DNA of 64,000 bases from JAMXLJ01 sp036558745 (GCA_036558745.1 DATBEZ010000027.1:1-64000), one strand, 5' to 3'; positions 10,074 to 18,890 are shown, counted from the stretch's first letter. The notes: a model not told the origin generated them from the letters alone. Program-made: numbers and translations.

Positions 10074-11246
10074 TCAGACCGGTTGCACCTGGCTGCGCAC
10101 GAGCACCCGCTCGAGCGCGGCGAGCACCTCGGTGTCGTAGAGGTATCCGGGCCCGGAGTACAGGGCCTCGATGGCGGCCGGCGCGTGGGCCTGGTCCCCG
10201 CCGGTCAGCTCGTCGAACGCGCTCGCGACCTTGAGGACCTGCCCCCCGAGACCGCGACGGCGCTCGGCCGGGTCGATCGGGCGGCGGTGCCGCAACGGCT
10301 CGACGGCGAGCAGGTCGCCCGCCGGCGCGAGATAGTCGGTCGCGCGGAGGATCGCGGCGCCCGCCTCGGCGACCTCCCACGGATCGGCGGGGCGCCCGAG
10401 CACCTCGGCGTCGTCGAGGCACAGGTGCCCGATGTGGTGCAGGAGCGCGGCGATCTCGAGCTGCTCGAGCTCGTTGTGGTCGAGCCCGAGCTCGCGCCCG
10501 ACCGCGACCGAGAGCTTCGCGACCCGTTGCGCGTGGCCGGTGCGCACCAGCCCGCCGAGCTCAGGCGCGACCGACAGCGCGCGGATGGTCTGGTCGTAGG
10601 TGCGGCGGATCGACGAGAGACGGTTGAACGAGTACCACGTGGCGAGCAGCGGCACCGAGAAGATGAGCGGGCCCCAGAGGCCCATGCCGCGCCCACCCGC
10701 GCCGGCCTGACCGACCGCCATCAGCACGCCGCTCGTCACGAGCGCGAGCTCGGCCCGCCACGCGCGGAACGCACCCTCGATCCCGCGCCGGGCCAGCGCG
10801 GCAACGAGCTCGTCGAGACCGATCTGGGCCGCGCCCGCGGCGGCGAGCGACGCGAGCACCGCCCACTTCGTACGGCCGCTCCCGACGACGTCGACGCCGA
10901 TGCGGAAGACCGAGTACGCGACGGCCGCGCCGAGCAAGCGCTGCAACGTGATCACGACACGGGACCGCACGTTCGCGGCCGGGCGCAGCACGGCGGCGAC
11001 GAGCTCGGCCACGACGATGGTGACCGCGAACGCGGGCGCGCTCGCGAGCGCGACGACGACAAGCACCACCGCGTGCGACAGGGGCAGGGGCGGACCGCCG
11101 GTCGACTGGATCTCGAGGAGCTCGCCCACGACGATTCCCGCGGCGAGCAGCACCAGCGCGACTGCGTCGCCGTGGGGCGCGACCAGCGCGGTCAGCGCGG
11201 CGACGACCGCGCCGACGACGACGATCCCCGTGATGCGCGACGTCAC
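10074..11246 (-). CDS. Membrane HD-domain protein with altered HD motif
   Basis: This 390-aa protein has an N-terminal membrane region of about six to seven helices (residues 5-205) and a C-terminal HD-like domain (about 225-390). The usual HD metal pair is HH here (H270-H271 in LLHHIGHL) and the preceding helix has GHAQRVAKLS with H238. The GYP region is absent. It looks like a duplicated and diverged copy of the upstream HD-GYP-like protein and is probably catalytically altered or a sensor. It starts at GTG 11246, overlapping the upstream stop (GTGA), so the two are co-translated. Confidence 0.8.
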   Translation of the reverse strand: MTSRITGIVVVGAVVAALTALVAPHGDAVALVLLAAGIVVGELLEIQSTGGPPLPLSHAVVLVVVALASAPAFAVTIVVAELVAAVLRPAANVRSRVVITLQRLLGAAVAYSVFRIGVDVVGSGRTKWAVLASLAAAGAAQIGLDELVAALARRGIEGAFRAWRAELALVTSGVLMAVGQAGAGGRGMGLWGPLIFSVPLLATWYSFNRLSSIRRTYDQTIRALSVAPELGGLVRTGHAQRVAKLSVAVGRELGLDHNELEQLEIAALLHHIGHLCLDDAEVLGRPADPWEVAEAGAAILRATDYLAPAGDLLAVEPLRHRRPIDPAERRRGLGGQVLKVASAFDELTGGDQAHAPAAIEALYSGPGYLYDTEVLAALERVLVRSQVQPV

Positions 11247-12637
11247 GCGGCCCCGCCTTCGTTCGCCAAGCGGCGCGCGGGATCAGGCAGCAGGTCGCCC
11301 AGACCCGCGGAGCCGGTACCGGCCTGCGGCGGCGGTGTGCTCCAGTGATCGCTCTCGGCCTCGTAGCCCGCGCCGTAGTGCTCGCCGCGACGTTCGATCG
11401 CGGCGATCAGCGCCTCGACGCAGCGCGGGTGGAACTGGCGCCCGGAGTTCTTGCGCAGCTCGTCGAACGCGACCTCCTGGCTCAGCGCACGACGGTAGGA
11501 GCGCGTGGAGGTCATCGCGTCGAACGCATCGGCGACCGCGACGATGTGGGGCTCGATCGGCTGGCCGTACTCGTCGGAGACCGGCCGGAACCGCGCGTGC
11601 TCGCTCGACGCGCTCGGCGCCACCGGGGCCAGGAAGTCGATGCGGGTGAGGATCTCCATCGAGACCTGCTCGTGGCGGCGCACGCGCGCGTACTCGTCAG
11701 CGGTGAGGCGCCCGGGCTTGTTCAGCAGGTGGTTGGGGACGATCAGCTTCCCGACGTCGTGCATGAGCGCGGCGAGGCGCAGGCGCTCGAGGCGGGACGG
11801 CGGCAGGCTCAGCTCGGTGCCGATGTAGATCGCGAACTTGGCGACCCGCTCGGCGTGCCCGGCCGTGTACGCATCCTTGGCCTCGAGGGCGCGGATGAGG
11901 ATGCGGATCGTCGCCTCGTGCGCGGCCCGCAGGTCCACGTAGCTCTTGAACGTGTGACGGGCGATGACGATCGGCACGATGAACAGCAGCACCGACGCGG
12001 GACCGATCTGCAGGTACAGCCGGCCCATGAACACGCCGAGCACCGCGAACGGGTAGATCTGCAGCATGCCGGTGCGCAGCAGCTGCGACAGCACCTCGCG
12101 CGCGCTCTTGTCGGTCGACGCGCTCACCACCGCGGTCACGAGCGCGACGTCGACGACCGAGAAGACGAACGCGGCGGGCAGCGAGAACAGCAGCAGGACG
12201 GGCACCGACGTCGTGCCCACACGCGCCAACGCGTCGAACGCGATCGCGGCTCCCAGCGTGGCGAGCGAGAAGTTGCCGAGGTTGAAGAGGATCTTGCGCC
12301 AATCGAGCGCGCGCACGTGGGGGAGGTAACACGCGCCGAACGCGCCGACGAGGAGCGGCCCCGTGAGGGTGTGCTGATGCTGGAACACGACGACCGACGC
12401 CATCGCGACCATGAAGCTGGCGCTGATGCTCGCCCGCTCCGGTGAGACGACGACCTGGTTCTCCGCGAACGCGAACAGGCTGCCGAAGAGCAGCACCGCG
12501 AGCGGCGACGGCGCGCCCGAGGCGCGCAGCGTGAACACACCCGCGCCGACGGCCGCGAGGCCGACGGCGAGGCAGATCATCTCCACTCGACTGGGACGAC
12601 GATGCGTCACGGGGCGCGCTACCTCGGGGCTGGACAC
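11243..12637 (-). CDS. Membrane HD-GYP-like protein (possible c-di-GMP phosphodiesterase)
   Basis: The 464-aa protein has an N-terminal multi-helix membrane domain (about residues 18-230) and a C-terminal HD-GYP-related domain. It keeps TAGHAERVAKF (H261), the HD pair H293-D294 in MHDVGKLIVPNH, H322, and the late motif VADAFDAMTSTRSYRRAL. The central HHExxDGxGYP segment is replaced by SSEHARF followed by EYGQP, so two metal-binding histidines are missing. HD-GYP proteins degrade c-di-GMP; this variant may be inactive or changed. It starts at GTG 12637 with a G-rich site 7 nt upstream, 24 nt after a 35-aa peptide gene. Confidence 0.85.
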   Translation of the reverse strand: MSSPEVARPVTHRRPSRVEMICLAVGLAAVGAGVFTLRASGAPSPLAVLLFGSLFAFAENQVVVSPERASISASFMVAMASVVVFQHQHTLTGPLLVGAFGACYLPHVRALDWRKILFNLGNFSLATLGAAIAFDALARVGTTSVPVLLLFSLPAAFVFSVVDVALVTAVVSASTDKSAREVLSQLLRTGMLQIYPFAVLGVFMGRLYLQIGPASVLLFIVPIVIARHTFKSYVDLRAAHEATIRILIRALEAKDAYTAGHAERVAKFAIYIGTELSLPPSRLERLRLAALMHDVGKLIVPNHLLNKPGRLTADEYARVRRHEQVSMEILTRIDFLAPVAPSASSEHARFRPVSDEYGQPIEPHIVAVADAFDAMTSTRSYRRALSQEVAFDELRKNSGRQFHPRCVEALIAAIERRGEHYGAGYEAESDHWSTPPPQAGTGSAGLGDLLPDPARRLANEGGAA

Positions 12638-12661
12638 GGCAAGGCCCCCGTCGTCAATCGG

Positions 12662-12769
12662 TTACTTCCAGCCGACACCGGCGCCGCCGGCAAGCAGCAG
12701 CGCGGTGAGGGCCGAGGCGATTGCAGCGATTCGGACGTAGGCCTTCTTCACGTCGAAGACCCCCTTCAC
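12662..12769 (-). CDS. 35-aa single-pass membrane peptide
   Basis: This short frame encodes 35 residues: a basic start (VKGVFDVKKAYVR) followed by a hydrophobic helix rich in Ala, Leu and Gly and ending GVGWK. The support is contextual. GTG 12769 has a strong ribosome binding site (GGGAGG, 6 nt upstream), and the stop is a TAA, rare in this genome. The next gene, the HD-GYP-like protein, begins 24 nt later on the same strand. I do not recognise a family. It could be a small regulator or subunit of the membrane HD proteins, or a leader peptide. A 250-nt structured leader lies upstream. Confidence 0.6.
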   Translation of the reverse strand: MKGVFDVKKAYVRIAAIASALTALLLAGGAGVGWK

Positions 12770-13020
12770 GGTGACCTCCCCGGCGCAGCGCTATGGCGCC
12801 GGAGGGAATCCGCTCCGCTCGGGTTCGTGCGTTCGGGGGCCTTGCCGTCTCCGGCCGTGGGATCACGGCCCTGGGCGTGGCGTGTTCCAATCCTCCCGAT
12901 CGTCGGATGTGTTCGCTCTCGGTGGTTGTCGTCGCCTGACCTGCCCGCCTTGAATCCTGGTCCATCGCGACGGCAAACGCCACCCGCGGCCGGGCGGGCC
13001 CGACCACGGCGGGCAACGCT
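12770..13020 (-). promoter_or_regulatory. GC-rich structured leader before the 35-aa peptide and HD genes
   Basis: No gene is seen on either strand between the 35-aa peptide start and the divergent gene at 13144. On the minus strand the stretch can fold into several helices. One is a perfect 7-bp hairpin at 12853-12870 (GGCCGTG, 4-nt loop, CACGGCC). Another is a possible long-range pairing of GGCGT near 12980 with ACGCC near 12877. I compared it by eye with c-di-GMP-I, c-di-AMP and cobalamin riboswitch cores and found no match. It may be an unrecognised cis-acting RNA or only an ordinary long leader. Confidence 0.4.
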
Positions 13021-13143
13021 AGTTGACTTCCGTCACACAAGCCACGACCGTTGGGGGCCCCTGAGCGGGGCAAACGCGTTCCTTCCCTGACAGGGCGCGC
13101 GGGGCCCTGCGTATCCTGGGAGCCTCGGCGGGGAGGCCGCGAC

Positions 13144-13806
13144 GTGGGAGAGACGCAGCCGGATCTGGAGCTTCGGGAGCTGGAGCGCGAGCTGTGCCGC
13201 CTCCCCGACATCTCCGCGGCACGGATCGTGGTCGACGAGACCGGGCTGCCGGCCGAGGTCCACGTCCTCGCGCTGCCGGGCAAGCATCCGAAGCAGGTCG
13301 TGCGCGACATCCAGTCGGTCGCGCTGGCCTCGTTCGGCATCGAACTCGACCGCCGCATCGTGTCGGTCGTGCAGTTCGGCGCCGAGGGCAACCAGGCGAC
13401 GGTGGGTGGCGTCGCGCCGGCGGTCCGGCCCGTGATCGGGGGTATCGCCGCCGAGGTGACCGGCCTGCGCTCGCTGGTGCGGGTCACGCTCCAGCGCGGC
13501 GACCAGGAGACGGTCGGCTTCGCGGAGGGTTCGATCGCGTCCGCGACGCGACATCGGCTCGTGGCCGCGGCGACGCTCGACGCCCTGCGACAGCTCGACC
13601 CGGCCGCCGAGTGCCTCGACGTCGAGAGCGCGCAGGTGCTGCGCGTGGGCGTCAACGAGATCGCGGTCGTCACGGTGGTGTTCGTCGTGCCGCCGGGCGA
13701 GCAGCTCATCTCCGGGTCCGCGCTCGTGCGCGGTCACCAGGAAGCCGACGCCGTCGCCCGCGCCGTGCTCGACGCGACGAACCGCCGGCTCCCTCAGCTC
13801 ACGTAG
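13144..13806 (+). CDS. Conserved actinobacterial protein of unknown function
   Basis: The 220-aa soluble protein has no named domain that I recognise. The N-terminal 80 residues hold a helical ELERELCRLPDI segment and the motif LPGKHPKQVVRDIQSVA. The C-terminal 100 residues look like an alternating alpha/beta fold with a hydrophobic VAVVTVVFVV-type strand. I recall similar proteins near HD-domain and DUF5317 genes in other actinobacteria, but that is memory, not a search. GTG 13144 has a good site (GGGGAGG, 7 nt upstream), preferred over an upstream frame that covers the leader. A TTGACT and a TATCCT lie upstream as possible promoter elements. Confidence 0.7.
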   Translation: MGETQPDLELRELERELCRLPDISAARIVVDETGLPAEVHVLALPGKHPKQVVRDIQSVALASFGIELDRRIVSVVQFGAEGNQATVGGVAPAVRPVIGGIAAEVTGLRSLVRVTLQRGDQETVGFAEGSIASATRHRLVAAATLDALRQLDPAAECLDVESAQVLRVGVNEIAVVTVVFVVPPGEQLISGSALVRGHQEADAVARAVLDATNRRLPQLT

Positions 13807-13834
13807 GCACCCTCGCGCAGGTCCCGCGTAGCGT

Positions 13835-14965
13835 GTGAGCGTGCCGAACCCCCTCGCCGTCGTCGTGTCGTTCCGTCTGGGCGGCACCGACGGCGTCTCG
13901 GTCGAGGCCGCGAAGTGGGATTACGCATGGCGCGCGCTCGGCTTCGACGTGCGCCGCGTCGCGGGCGAGCTCGACGAGCGGCCGCAACGCGGCGACGTCG
14001 TGCTCCCCTGGCTCGCGATCGACCCGCCCGCGGGCCACACGGAGCCGCGCCCGGACGAGCTCGCCTCGGCGGTCGATCGCGCCCAGCTCGTCGTCGTCGA
14101 GAACGCGTGCTCGTTGCCGATGAACCTCGCCGCCAGCCGCGCCGTCGCCGCGGTCGTGAGCCGGCGGGGCGGACCGGTCGTGCTCCACCACCACGACCTC
14201 CCGTGGCAGCGCGACCAGTACGCCGGTGTCACCGACCTTCCGCCCGACTCGCGCACGACGCTGCACGTCGTGATCAACGAACGGTCGCGCGCCGGTCTGC
14301 TCGATCGGGGCATCGACGCGCAGCGCGTCGTGCACGTCCCCAACTGCTTCGACGCCGACACCGGTGCTGCCGGCGAGCGCGACGCGACCCGCCACGCGAT
14401 GGGCTTCACCCACGACGAGCTCGTGGTGCTCCAGCCGACGCGCGCGATCCCGCGCAAGAACGTTCCGGGCGCGTTGCGCTTCGTCGAGGAACTGCAGCGC
14501 AGGCTCCCCCAACGCCGGATCCGCTACTGGCTGACCGGCCCCGCGGAGGACGGGTACGGCTCCGCGCTCGACGCGGTGCTCGCCGGCGCGCCGGTCCCGG
14601 TGAAGGTCGGTCGGGTCGATCGCGCGGTGGACGCGTACGCGGCCGCGGATCTCGTGCTGTTCCCGTCGACGTGGGAAGGGTTCGGCAACCCGCTCGCAGA
14701 GGCCGCGATCGCGCGCCGCGCCGTCGTCGCGGGTCCCTACCCGGTGCGCGACGAGCTCGCCGCGCTCGGGCTGTGGTTCCTTTCCCTCGACGACCCGTCG
14801 GCCGCGGCGACGTGGCTGCGCGCGCCCGATCCGGCCCGCCTCGACGCGAACGTCGCGTGCGTGCGCCGCCACCTCTCCGTCGCGTCGCTGCCCGGACGGC
14901 TCCGCGACGCGCTCACGCGGCTCGAGCAGCCCGGACCGCACGTGGCCGTGCCGGCAGACGCGTGA
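13835..14965 (+). CDS. GT-B glycosyltransferase (GT4-like)
   Basis: The 376-aa protein has a GT-B architecture. The C-terminal Rossmann half contains PTRAIPRKN (nucleotide-sugar loop, about residue 205) and the EX7E-type donor motif in FPSTWEGFGNPLAEA (about 282). The N-terminal half has a histidine-rich loop (VLHHHDLPW). There is no membrane segment. Such enzymes transfer sugars to lipids, glycans or small molecules; the acceptor cannot be deduced. It starts at GTG 13835 (GTG 13841 is an alternative). Its stop overlaps the start of a small membrane protein gene (GTGA), so the two probably act together. Confidence 0.85.
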   Translation: MSVPNPLAVVVSFRLGGTDGVSVEAAKWDYAWRALGFDVRRVAGELDERPQRGDVVLPWLAIDPPAGHTEPRPDELASAVDRAQLVVVENACSLPMNLAASRAVAAVVSRRGGPVVLHHHDLPWQRDQYAGVTDLPPDSRTTLHVVINERSRAGLLDRGIDAQRVVHVPNCFDADTGAAGERDATRHAMGFTHDELVVLQPTRAIPRKNVPGALRFVEELQRRLPQRRIRYWLTGPAEDGYGSALDAVLAGAPVPVKVGRVDRAVDAYAAADLVLFPSTWEGFGNPLAEAAIARRAVVAGPYPVRDELAALGLWFLSLDDPSAAATWLRAPDPARLDANVACVRRHLSVASLPGRLRDALTRLEQPGPHVAVPADA

Positions 14966-15225
14966 ACGCGCCCGACCCGGTCGTGGCGCGGCGGGCCCGG
15001 CTGGCCCGCTACGTGAAGATCGCCAAGCGCGCCGGGTACGGCGCGCTGGCCGTCGCGATCGTCGCCTTCGCCGCCGGTCTGGCGACCGGGTTCCCCGGTT
15101 GGCTCGTCGGCCTGAGCATCGGCGGCCTCGTCGCGTCCTGCATCGTGCTCCCCGTCCCGATCGTCATGGGCTACGGCATCCGCGCCGCGGAGCGAGAGGA
15201 GCGCGGGGGACGATCGGGTCATTAG
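14962..15225 (+). CDS. Small two-helix membrane protein
   Basis: The 87-aa product has a basic N-terminus (ARRARLARYVKIAKRAGYG), two hydrophobic helices (about 27-45 and 50-73) and a charged C-terminus. It begins at GTG 14962, overlapping the glycosyltransferase stop by 4 nt, so translation is coupled. No family recognised. It could tether the glycosyltransferase to the membrane, but nothing in the sequence proves it. Confidence 0.7.
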   Translation: MNAPDPVVARRARLARYVKIAKRAGYGALAVAIVAFAAGLATGFPGWLVGLSIGGLVASCIVLPVPIVMGYGIRAAEREERGGRSGH

Positions 15226-15317
15226 TCCCTGTCCTCCGGCTGACGGCCGCGCCTCGTCCTCCTCTACGCTGGACACGCCACGTCGCCGCCGCGCGACGCA
15301 TGACTTCAGGAGGCACC

Positions 15318-16427
15318 ATGCCGAAGGCCGCCGTCTGCAGGGAGATCGGGTCGCCGCTCCAGATCACGGACGTCGACCTGCAGTCGCCGAAGGCGGGCGA
15401 GGTGCGCGTCCGGCTCGGTGCCTCCGGCGTCTGCCACTCCGACCTCTCCGTCGTGAACGGGACGCTGCTGAGCCCGTTGCCGTCGGTGCTCGGCCACGAG
15501 GGCGCGGGTGTGATCGAGGAGGTGGGCGAGGGCGTCGACGACCTGAAGGTCGGCGACCACGTCGTGATCTCGTGGGTGCCCCAGTGCGGCACCTGCTACT
15601 TCTGCCAGCACGACCAGGGCGAGCTGTGCGAGTCGGGTTCGGCCGCGGCGATGAGCGGCGGCCTGCTCGACATGACGTCGCGCTTCTCGGCCGGTGGCCA
15701 GCCGCTGTTCCAGATGGCCGCGTCGGGCACCTTCTCGGAGGAGACGGTCGTCCCTGCGATCGGCGCGGTGAAGATCGCGAAGGACATCCCGCTCACGTCC
15801 GCCGCGCTCATCGGCTGCGGCGTGCTCACGGGCTTCGGCGCCGCGGTCAACACGGCCGACATCCGCAAGGGCGACACCGTCGCGGTGATCGGCGCGGGTG
15901 GTGTCGGCCTCAACGTGATCCAGGGCGCGCGCCACGCGGGAGCGGAGCGGATCATCGCGGTCGACATGAACGACGGGAAGCTGCAGACCGCGCAGAAGTT
16001 CGGCGCGACCGACCTCGTGAACGCGGCGAACGGCGACCCCGTGAGCCAGGTGATGGAGCTGACCGGCACGCGCGGCGGCGCCGACGTGACGTTCGAGGTG
16101 ATCGGCCTCCAGGACACGATCGAGCAGGCGTTCAACATGGCCCGCCGCGGCGGGCAGGCCGTCCTCGTCGGTGTGCCGAAGATGGACGTGATGGTCAACA
16201 TCCCGGCCGCGCTCGGGTTCGTCATCATGGAGAAGCAGATCCGCGGGTGCTGGTACGGGTCGTCGAACGTGCACCGCGACATCCCGACGCTCACGAAGCT
16301 CTACGGCGACGGCAAGCTGATGCTCGACGAGCTCATCTCGGCCGAGATCTCGCTCGACCAGGTGAACGACGCCCTCGACAACATGGGCTCGGGGTCCATC
16401 GCCCGCTCGGTCATCAAGTACTCGTAA
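15318..16427 (+). CDS. Zinc-dependent alcohol dehydrogenase (MDR superfamily)
   Basis: The 369-aa medium-chain dehydrogenase has catalytic zinc ligands C39 (GVCHSD) and H60-E61 (GHEGAG), with a third Cys in AALIGCGVLTG. A full structural zinc site is present: C90, C93, C96 and C104. The Rossmann motif is VIGAGGVGLN. It resembles class III-like and NDMA-type dehydrogenases of actinobacteria that oxidise alcohols or thiol adducts with NAD. ATG 15318 follows AGGAGG by 4 nt; another in-frame ATG at 15300 is less likely. The aldo/keto reductase follows 25 nt later, suggesting a redox operon. Confidence 0.92.
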   Translation: MPKAAVCREIGSPLQITDVDLQSPKAGEVRVRLGASGVCHSDLSVVNGTLLSPLPSVLGHEGAGVIEEVGEGVDDLKVGDHVVISWVPQCGTCYFCQHDQGELCESGSAAAMSGGLLDMTSRFSAGGQPLFQMAASGTFSEETVVPAIGAVKIAKDIPLTSAALIGCGVLTGFGAAVNTADIRKGDTVAVIGAGGVGLNVIQGARHAGAERIIAVDMNDGKLQTAQKFGATDLVNAANGDPVSQVMELTGTRGGADVTFEVIGLQDTIEQAFNMARRGGQAVLVGVPKMDVMVNIPAALGFVIMEKQIRGCWYGSSNVHRDIPTLTKLYGDGKLMLDELISAEISLDQVNDALDNMGSGSIARSVIKYS

Positions 16428-16452
16428 CCCGATCACGACACGGGAGTCGGCA

Positions 16453-17457
16453 ATGCGGTACCGCAGGTTCGGGACGAGCGACCTCGAGGTGTCGGAGGTC
16501 GGCTTCGGCGTCTGGACGATCGCGACCGACTGGTGGGGCGTGGTCGACGACAAGGCCGGGCTCGTCCACGCCGCGCTCGACGCGGGCGTCAACTTCTTCG
16601 ACACCGCGCCCGCGTACGGCGAGGACGGGTTCGGCGAGCGCATCCTCGCCGAGCTGCTGGGCCGGCGCGACGACGTGCTGATCACGACCAAGTGTGGCTA
16701 CGACATCCACCAGCCCCGCATCGCGGGCCAGTCGGAGCGGCCCCAGGACTGGTCGGCGGCCGGCGTGCGCCATCAGGTCGAGGAGTCGCTGCGTCGTCTC
16801 GGCCGCGACCACATCGACCTGCTGCAGCTGCACAACGTCCGCATCGACCCCGTTCGCGACGACGCGCTGTGGGACGAGCTCGGGCGTCTCCGCGACGAGG
16901 GCAAGGTACGCGAGCTCGGCGTCGCGCTCGGTCCCGCGATCGGCTGGGTGCGGGAAGGCATCGAGGCGGTGCAGCGGCGCGACATCGTCGCGTTGCAGAC
17001 CGTCTTCAACATCCTCGAGCAGGAGCCGGGCCTCACGTTCACGCGCGAGGAGAAGGTGCACGACGGCCGGGTCGGAATGATCGCCCGCGTGCCCCATGCC
17101 TCCGACGTGCTCTCCGGCAAGATCACGCGCGATGCCGTCTTCGCGCCGGGCGACCACCGCGGACACCGCAACACCGACAACATGCTCGACAACTTCGAGA
17201 AGGCCGAGCGCCTCGAGTACCTGTGGGCGCCCGAGACCGGTCGCACCGTCGGGCAGGCCGCGGTCGCGGGCATCCTCGCCTTCGACGCGTTTACGACCGT
17301 GCTCCCGACGTGCGTCACCGCGGACGAGGTGCGCGAGTACGCGGCTGCGTCGGAGCTGCCGCTCGGCGCGGACGAGAAGGTCGAGCTCGACTCGCTCTGG
17401 TCGCGCAACTTCGACCACGAGGACCGCTTCGTCATGCCGCTCAAGTCGAGCGTGTGA
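16453..17457 (+). CDS. Aldo/keto reductase
   Basis: The 334-aa (alpha/beta)8-barrel NADPH-dependent oxidoreductase has the catalytic tetrad in DTAPAYG (Asp, Tyr), ITTKCGY (Lys) and LLQLHNV (His). The start MRYRRFGTSDLEVSEVGFG is typical. It probably reduces aldehydes or ketones; substrate unknown. It sits between the alcohol dehydrogenase (25 nt upstream) and a TetR regulator (6 nt downstream), so the three are likely one transcript with the TetR as local regulator. Confidence 0.92.
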   Translation: MRYRRFGTSDLEVSEVGFGVWTIATDWWGVVDDKAGLVHAALDAGVNFFDTAPAYGEDGFGERILAELLGRRDDVLITTKCGYDIHQPRIAGQSERPQDWSAAGVRHQVEESLRRLGRDHIDLLQLHNVRIDPVRDDALWDELGRLRDEGKVRELGVALGPAIGWVREGIEAVQRRDIVALQTVFNILEQEPGLTFTREEKVHDGRVGMIARVPHASDVLSGKITRDAVFAPGDHRGHRNTDNMLDNFEKAERLEYLWAPETGRTVGQAAVAGILAFDAFTTVLPTCVTADEVREYAAASELPLGADEKVELDSLWSRNFDHEDRFVMPLKSSV

Positions 17458-17463
17458 CTCGTC

Positions 17464-18081
17464 ATGCGGCTTCCTGCTGAGCAACGTCGCCGGCAGCTCC
17501 TCGACGTCGCGTGCGACGTCTTCGCGGCCGGCGGCTTCCACGGAACCTCCATGGACGAGATCGCGGAGGCCGCAGGCGTCACGAAGCCGGTGCTGTACCA
17601 GCACTTCCCGTCGAAGCGCGCGCTCTACGCCGAGCTGCTCGGCGACGTCGAGACCCGGCTGCTCGAGCGCATCCGCCGGGCGACGTCCGCGGCCCGCAGC
17701 GGGCGGAGCCGGGTCGAAGCAGGCTTCGCGGCGTACTTCCGTTTCGTCACCGACAACGCGTCGGGCTTCCGTCTACTCTTCGGCGCGTCAGTCCGCAACG
17801 ACCCTGCGTTCTCGATCGTCGCCCAGCGCACGATCGACGAGATCGCCGACATGATCGCGGCGCTCATCGACATCGACGTGACGCAGGAGCACCGCATGGT
17901 CCTCGCGCACGCGCTCGTCGGACTCGCGGAGGCCACCAGCCGCCGGCTGCAACACACGGGCGCCGAGAAGGATCCCGAGATCCTCGCCCGGTGGCTGGCC
18001 GAGCTCGCGTGGTTCGGGCTGCGCGGCGTGCGCACCGGCGTCGAGGGTGCGGACGACGTCGAAGCGGCGCTGCCCGGCTGA
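17464..18081 (+). CDS. TetR family transcriptional regulator
   Basis: The 205-aa regulator has an N-terminal helix-turn-helix (about residues 8-55; TSMDEIAEAAGVTKPVLYQHF) and an all-helical ligand domain. It starts only 6 nt after the aldo/keto reductase stop and is probably co-transcribed. No operator can be assigned from the sequence. It is convergent with ppk2, with 14 nt between the stops. Confidence 0.92.
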   Translation: MRLPAEQRRRQLLDVACDVFAAGGFHGTSMDEIAEAAGVTKPVLYQHFPSKRALYAELLGDVETRLLERIRRATSAARSGRSRVEAGFAAYFRFVTDNASGFRLLFGASVRNDPAFSIVAQRTIDEIADMIAALIDIDVTQEHRMVLAHALVGLAEATSRRLQHTGAEKDPEILARWLAELAWFGLRGVRTGVEGADDVEAALPG

Positions 18082-18095
18082 ACGCGACGCGCGCG

Positions 18096-18869
18096 TCAGC
18101 CGTAGACGCGCGGCACGGGGCGACCGCGCGCGTAGGTACTGCGCTCGTAGTTCGAAGGCCCGTCACGTGTGGGGAGCGCGACCTTCGGCGGGAGCACGTC
18201 GGTGTAGGGCAGCAACGACAGCAGATGGTGGATGCAGTTCAGGCGCGCCACCCGCTTGTCGTCGGCCTCGACGACGTACCACGGCGAGTCCGGGATGTCG
18301 GTGTGCTCGAACATGTCGTCCTTGGCCCGGGAGTAGTCGTCGTAGTGTGCCCGCGACTCCACATCGATCGACGAGAGCTTCCACCGCTTCGTCGGGTCGT
18401 CGATACGGTCCTGGAACCGCCGCCGCTGCTCCTCGTCGCTGACCGACAGCCAGTACTTCACGAGCCGGATCCCGGCGCGCTCCAGCATCCGCTCGAACTC
18501 CGGGCACGAGCGGAAGAACTCGGCGACGTCCTCGTCGTCGCAGAAGCCCATGACCCGCTCGACGCCGGCGCGGTTGTACCAGGACCGGTCGAACACCACG
18601 ACCTCACCCGCGGACGGGAGCTGCGAGACGTAACGCTGGAAGTACCACTGCGTCTGCTCGCGCTCGGTCGGCGCGGGGAGGGCGGCGATGCGCACGACGC
18701 GCGGGTTCAGACGTTCGGTGAGGGCCTTGACCATGCCGCCCTTCCCGGACGCGTCGCGACCCTCGAAGATGATGACGACCCGCTCCCCCGTGGTGTGCAC
18801 CCAGTACTGGAGCTTCACGAGCTCGGTCTGGAGCTCCTGGAGCTTCGCCATGTACTCCTTGCGCTTCAC
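18096..18869 (-). CDS. ppk2: Polyphosphate kinase 2 (PPK2)
   Basis: The 257-aa PPK2-family kinase transfers phosphate between polyphosphate and nucleotides. Walker A is GRDASGKGG (residues 37-45), Walker B is VVVFDRSWYNRAG, and the lid region with RRRFQDRIDDPTKRWK is conserved. The single-domain length fits class I enzymes, which phosphorylate NDPs. The C-terminus ends PRVYG, normal for the family. The ATG 18869 is 21 nt after the stop of a response regulator gene whose start is further upstream on the same strand, so the two may form an operon. Confidence 0.93.
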   Translation of the reverse strand: MKRKEYMAKLQELQTELVKLQYWVHTTGERVVIIFEGRDASGKGGMVKALTERLNPRVVRIAALPAPTEREQTQWYFQRYVSQLPSAGEVVVFDRSWYNRAGVERVMGFCDDEDVAEFFRSCPEFERMLERAGIRLVKYWLSVSDEEQRRRFQDRIDDPTKRWKLSSIDVESRAHYDDYSRAKDDMFEHTDIPDSPWYVVEADDKRVARLNCIHHLLSLLPYTDVLPPKVALPTRDGPSNYERSTYARGRPVPRVYG

Positions 18870-18890
18870 ACACGGATTCTGCCGTGTCGG

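Noticed and set aside
12770..13020. c-di-GMP, c-di-AMP or cobalamin riboswitch before the HD genes
   Set aside because: I looked for the conserved core words of these classes on the minus strand and found none. Only general structure is claimed.
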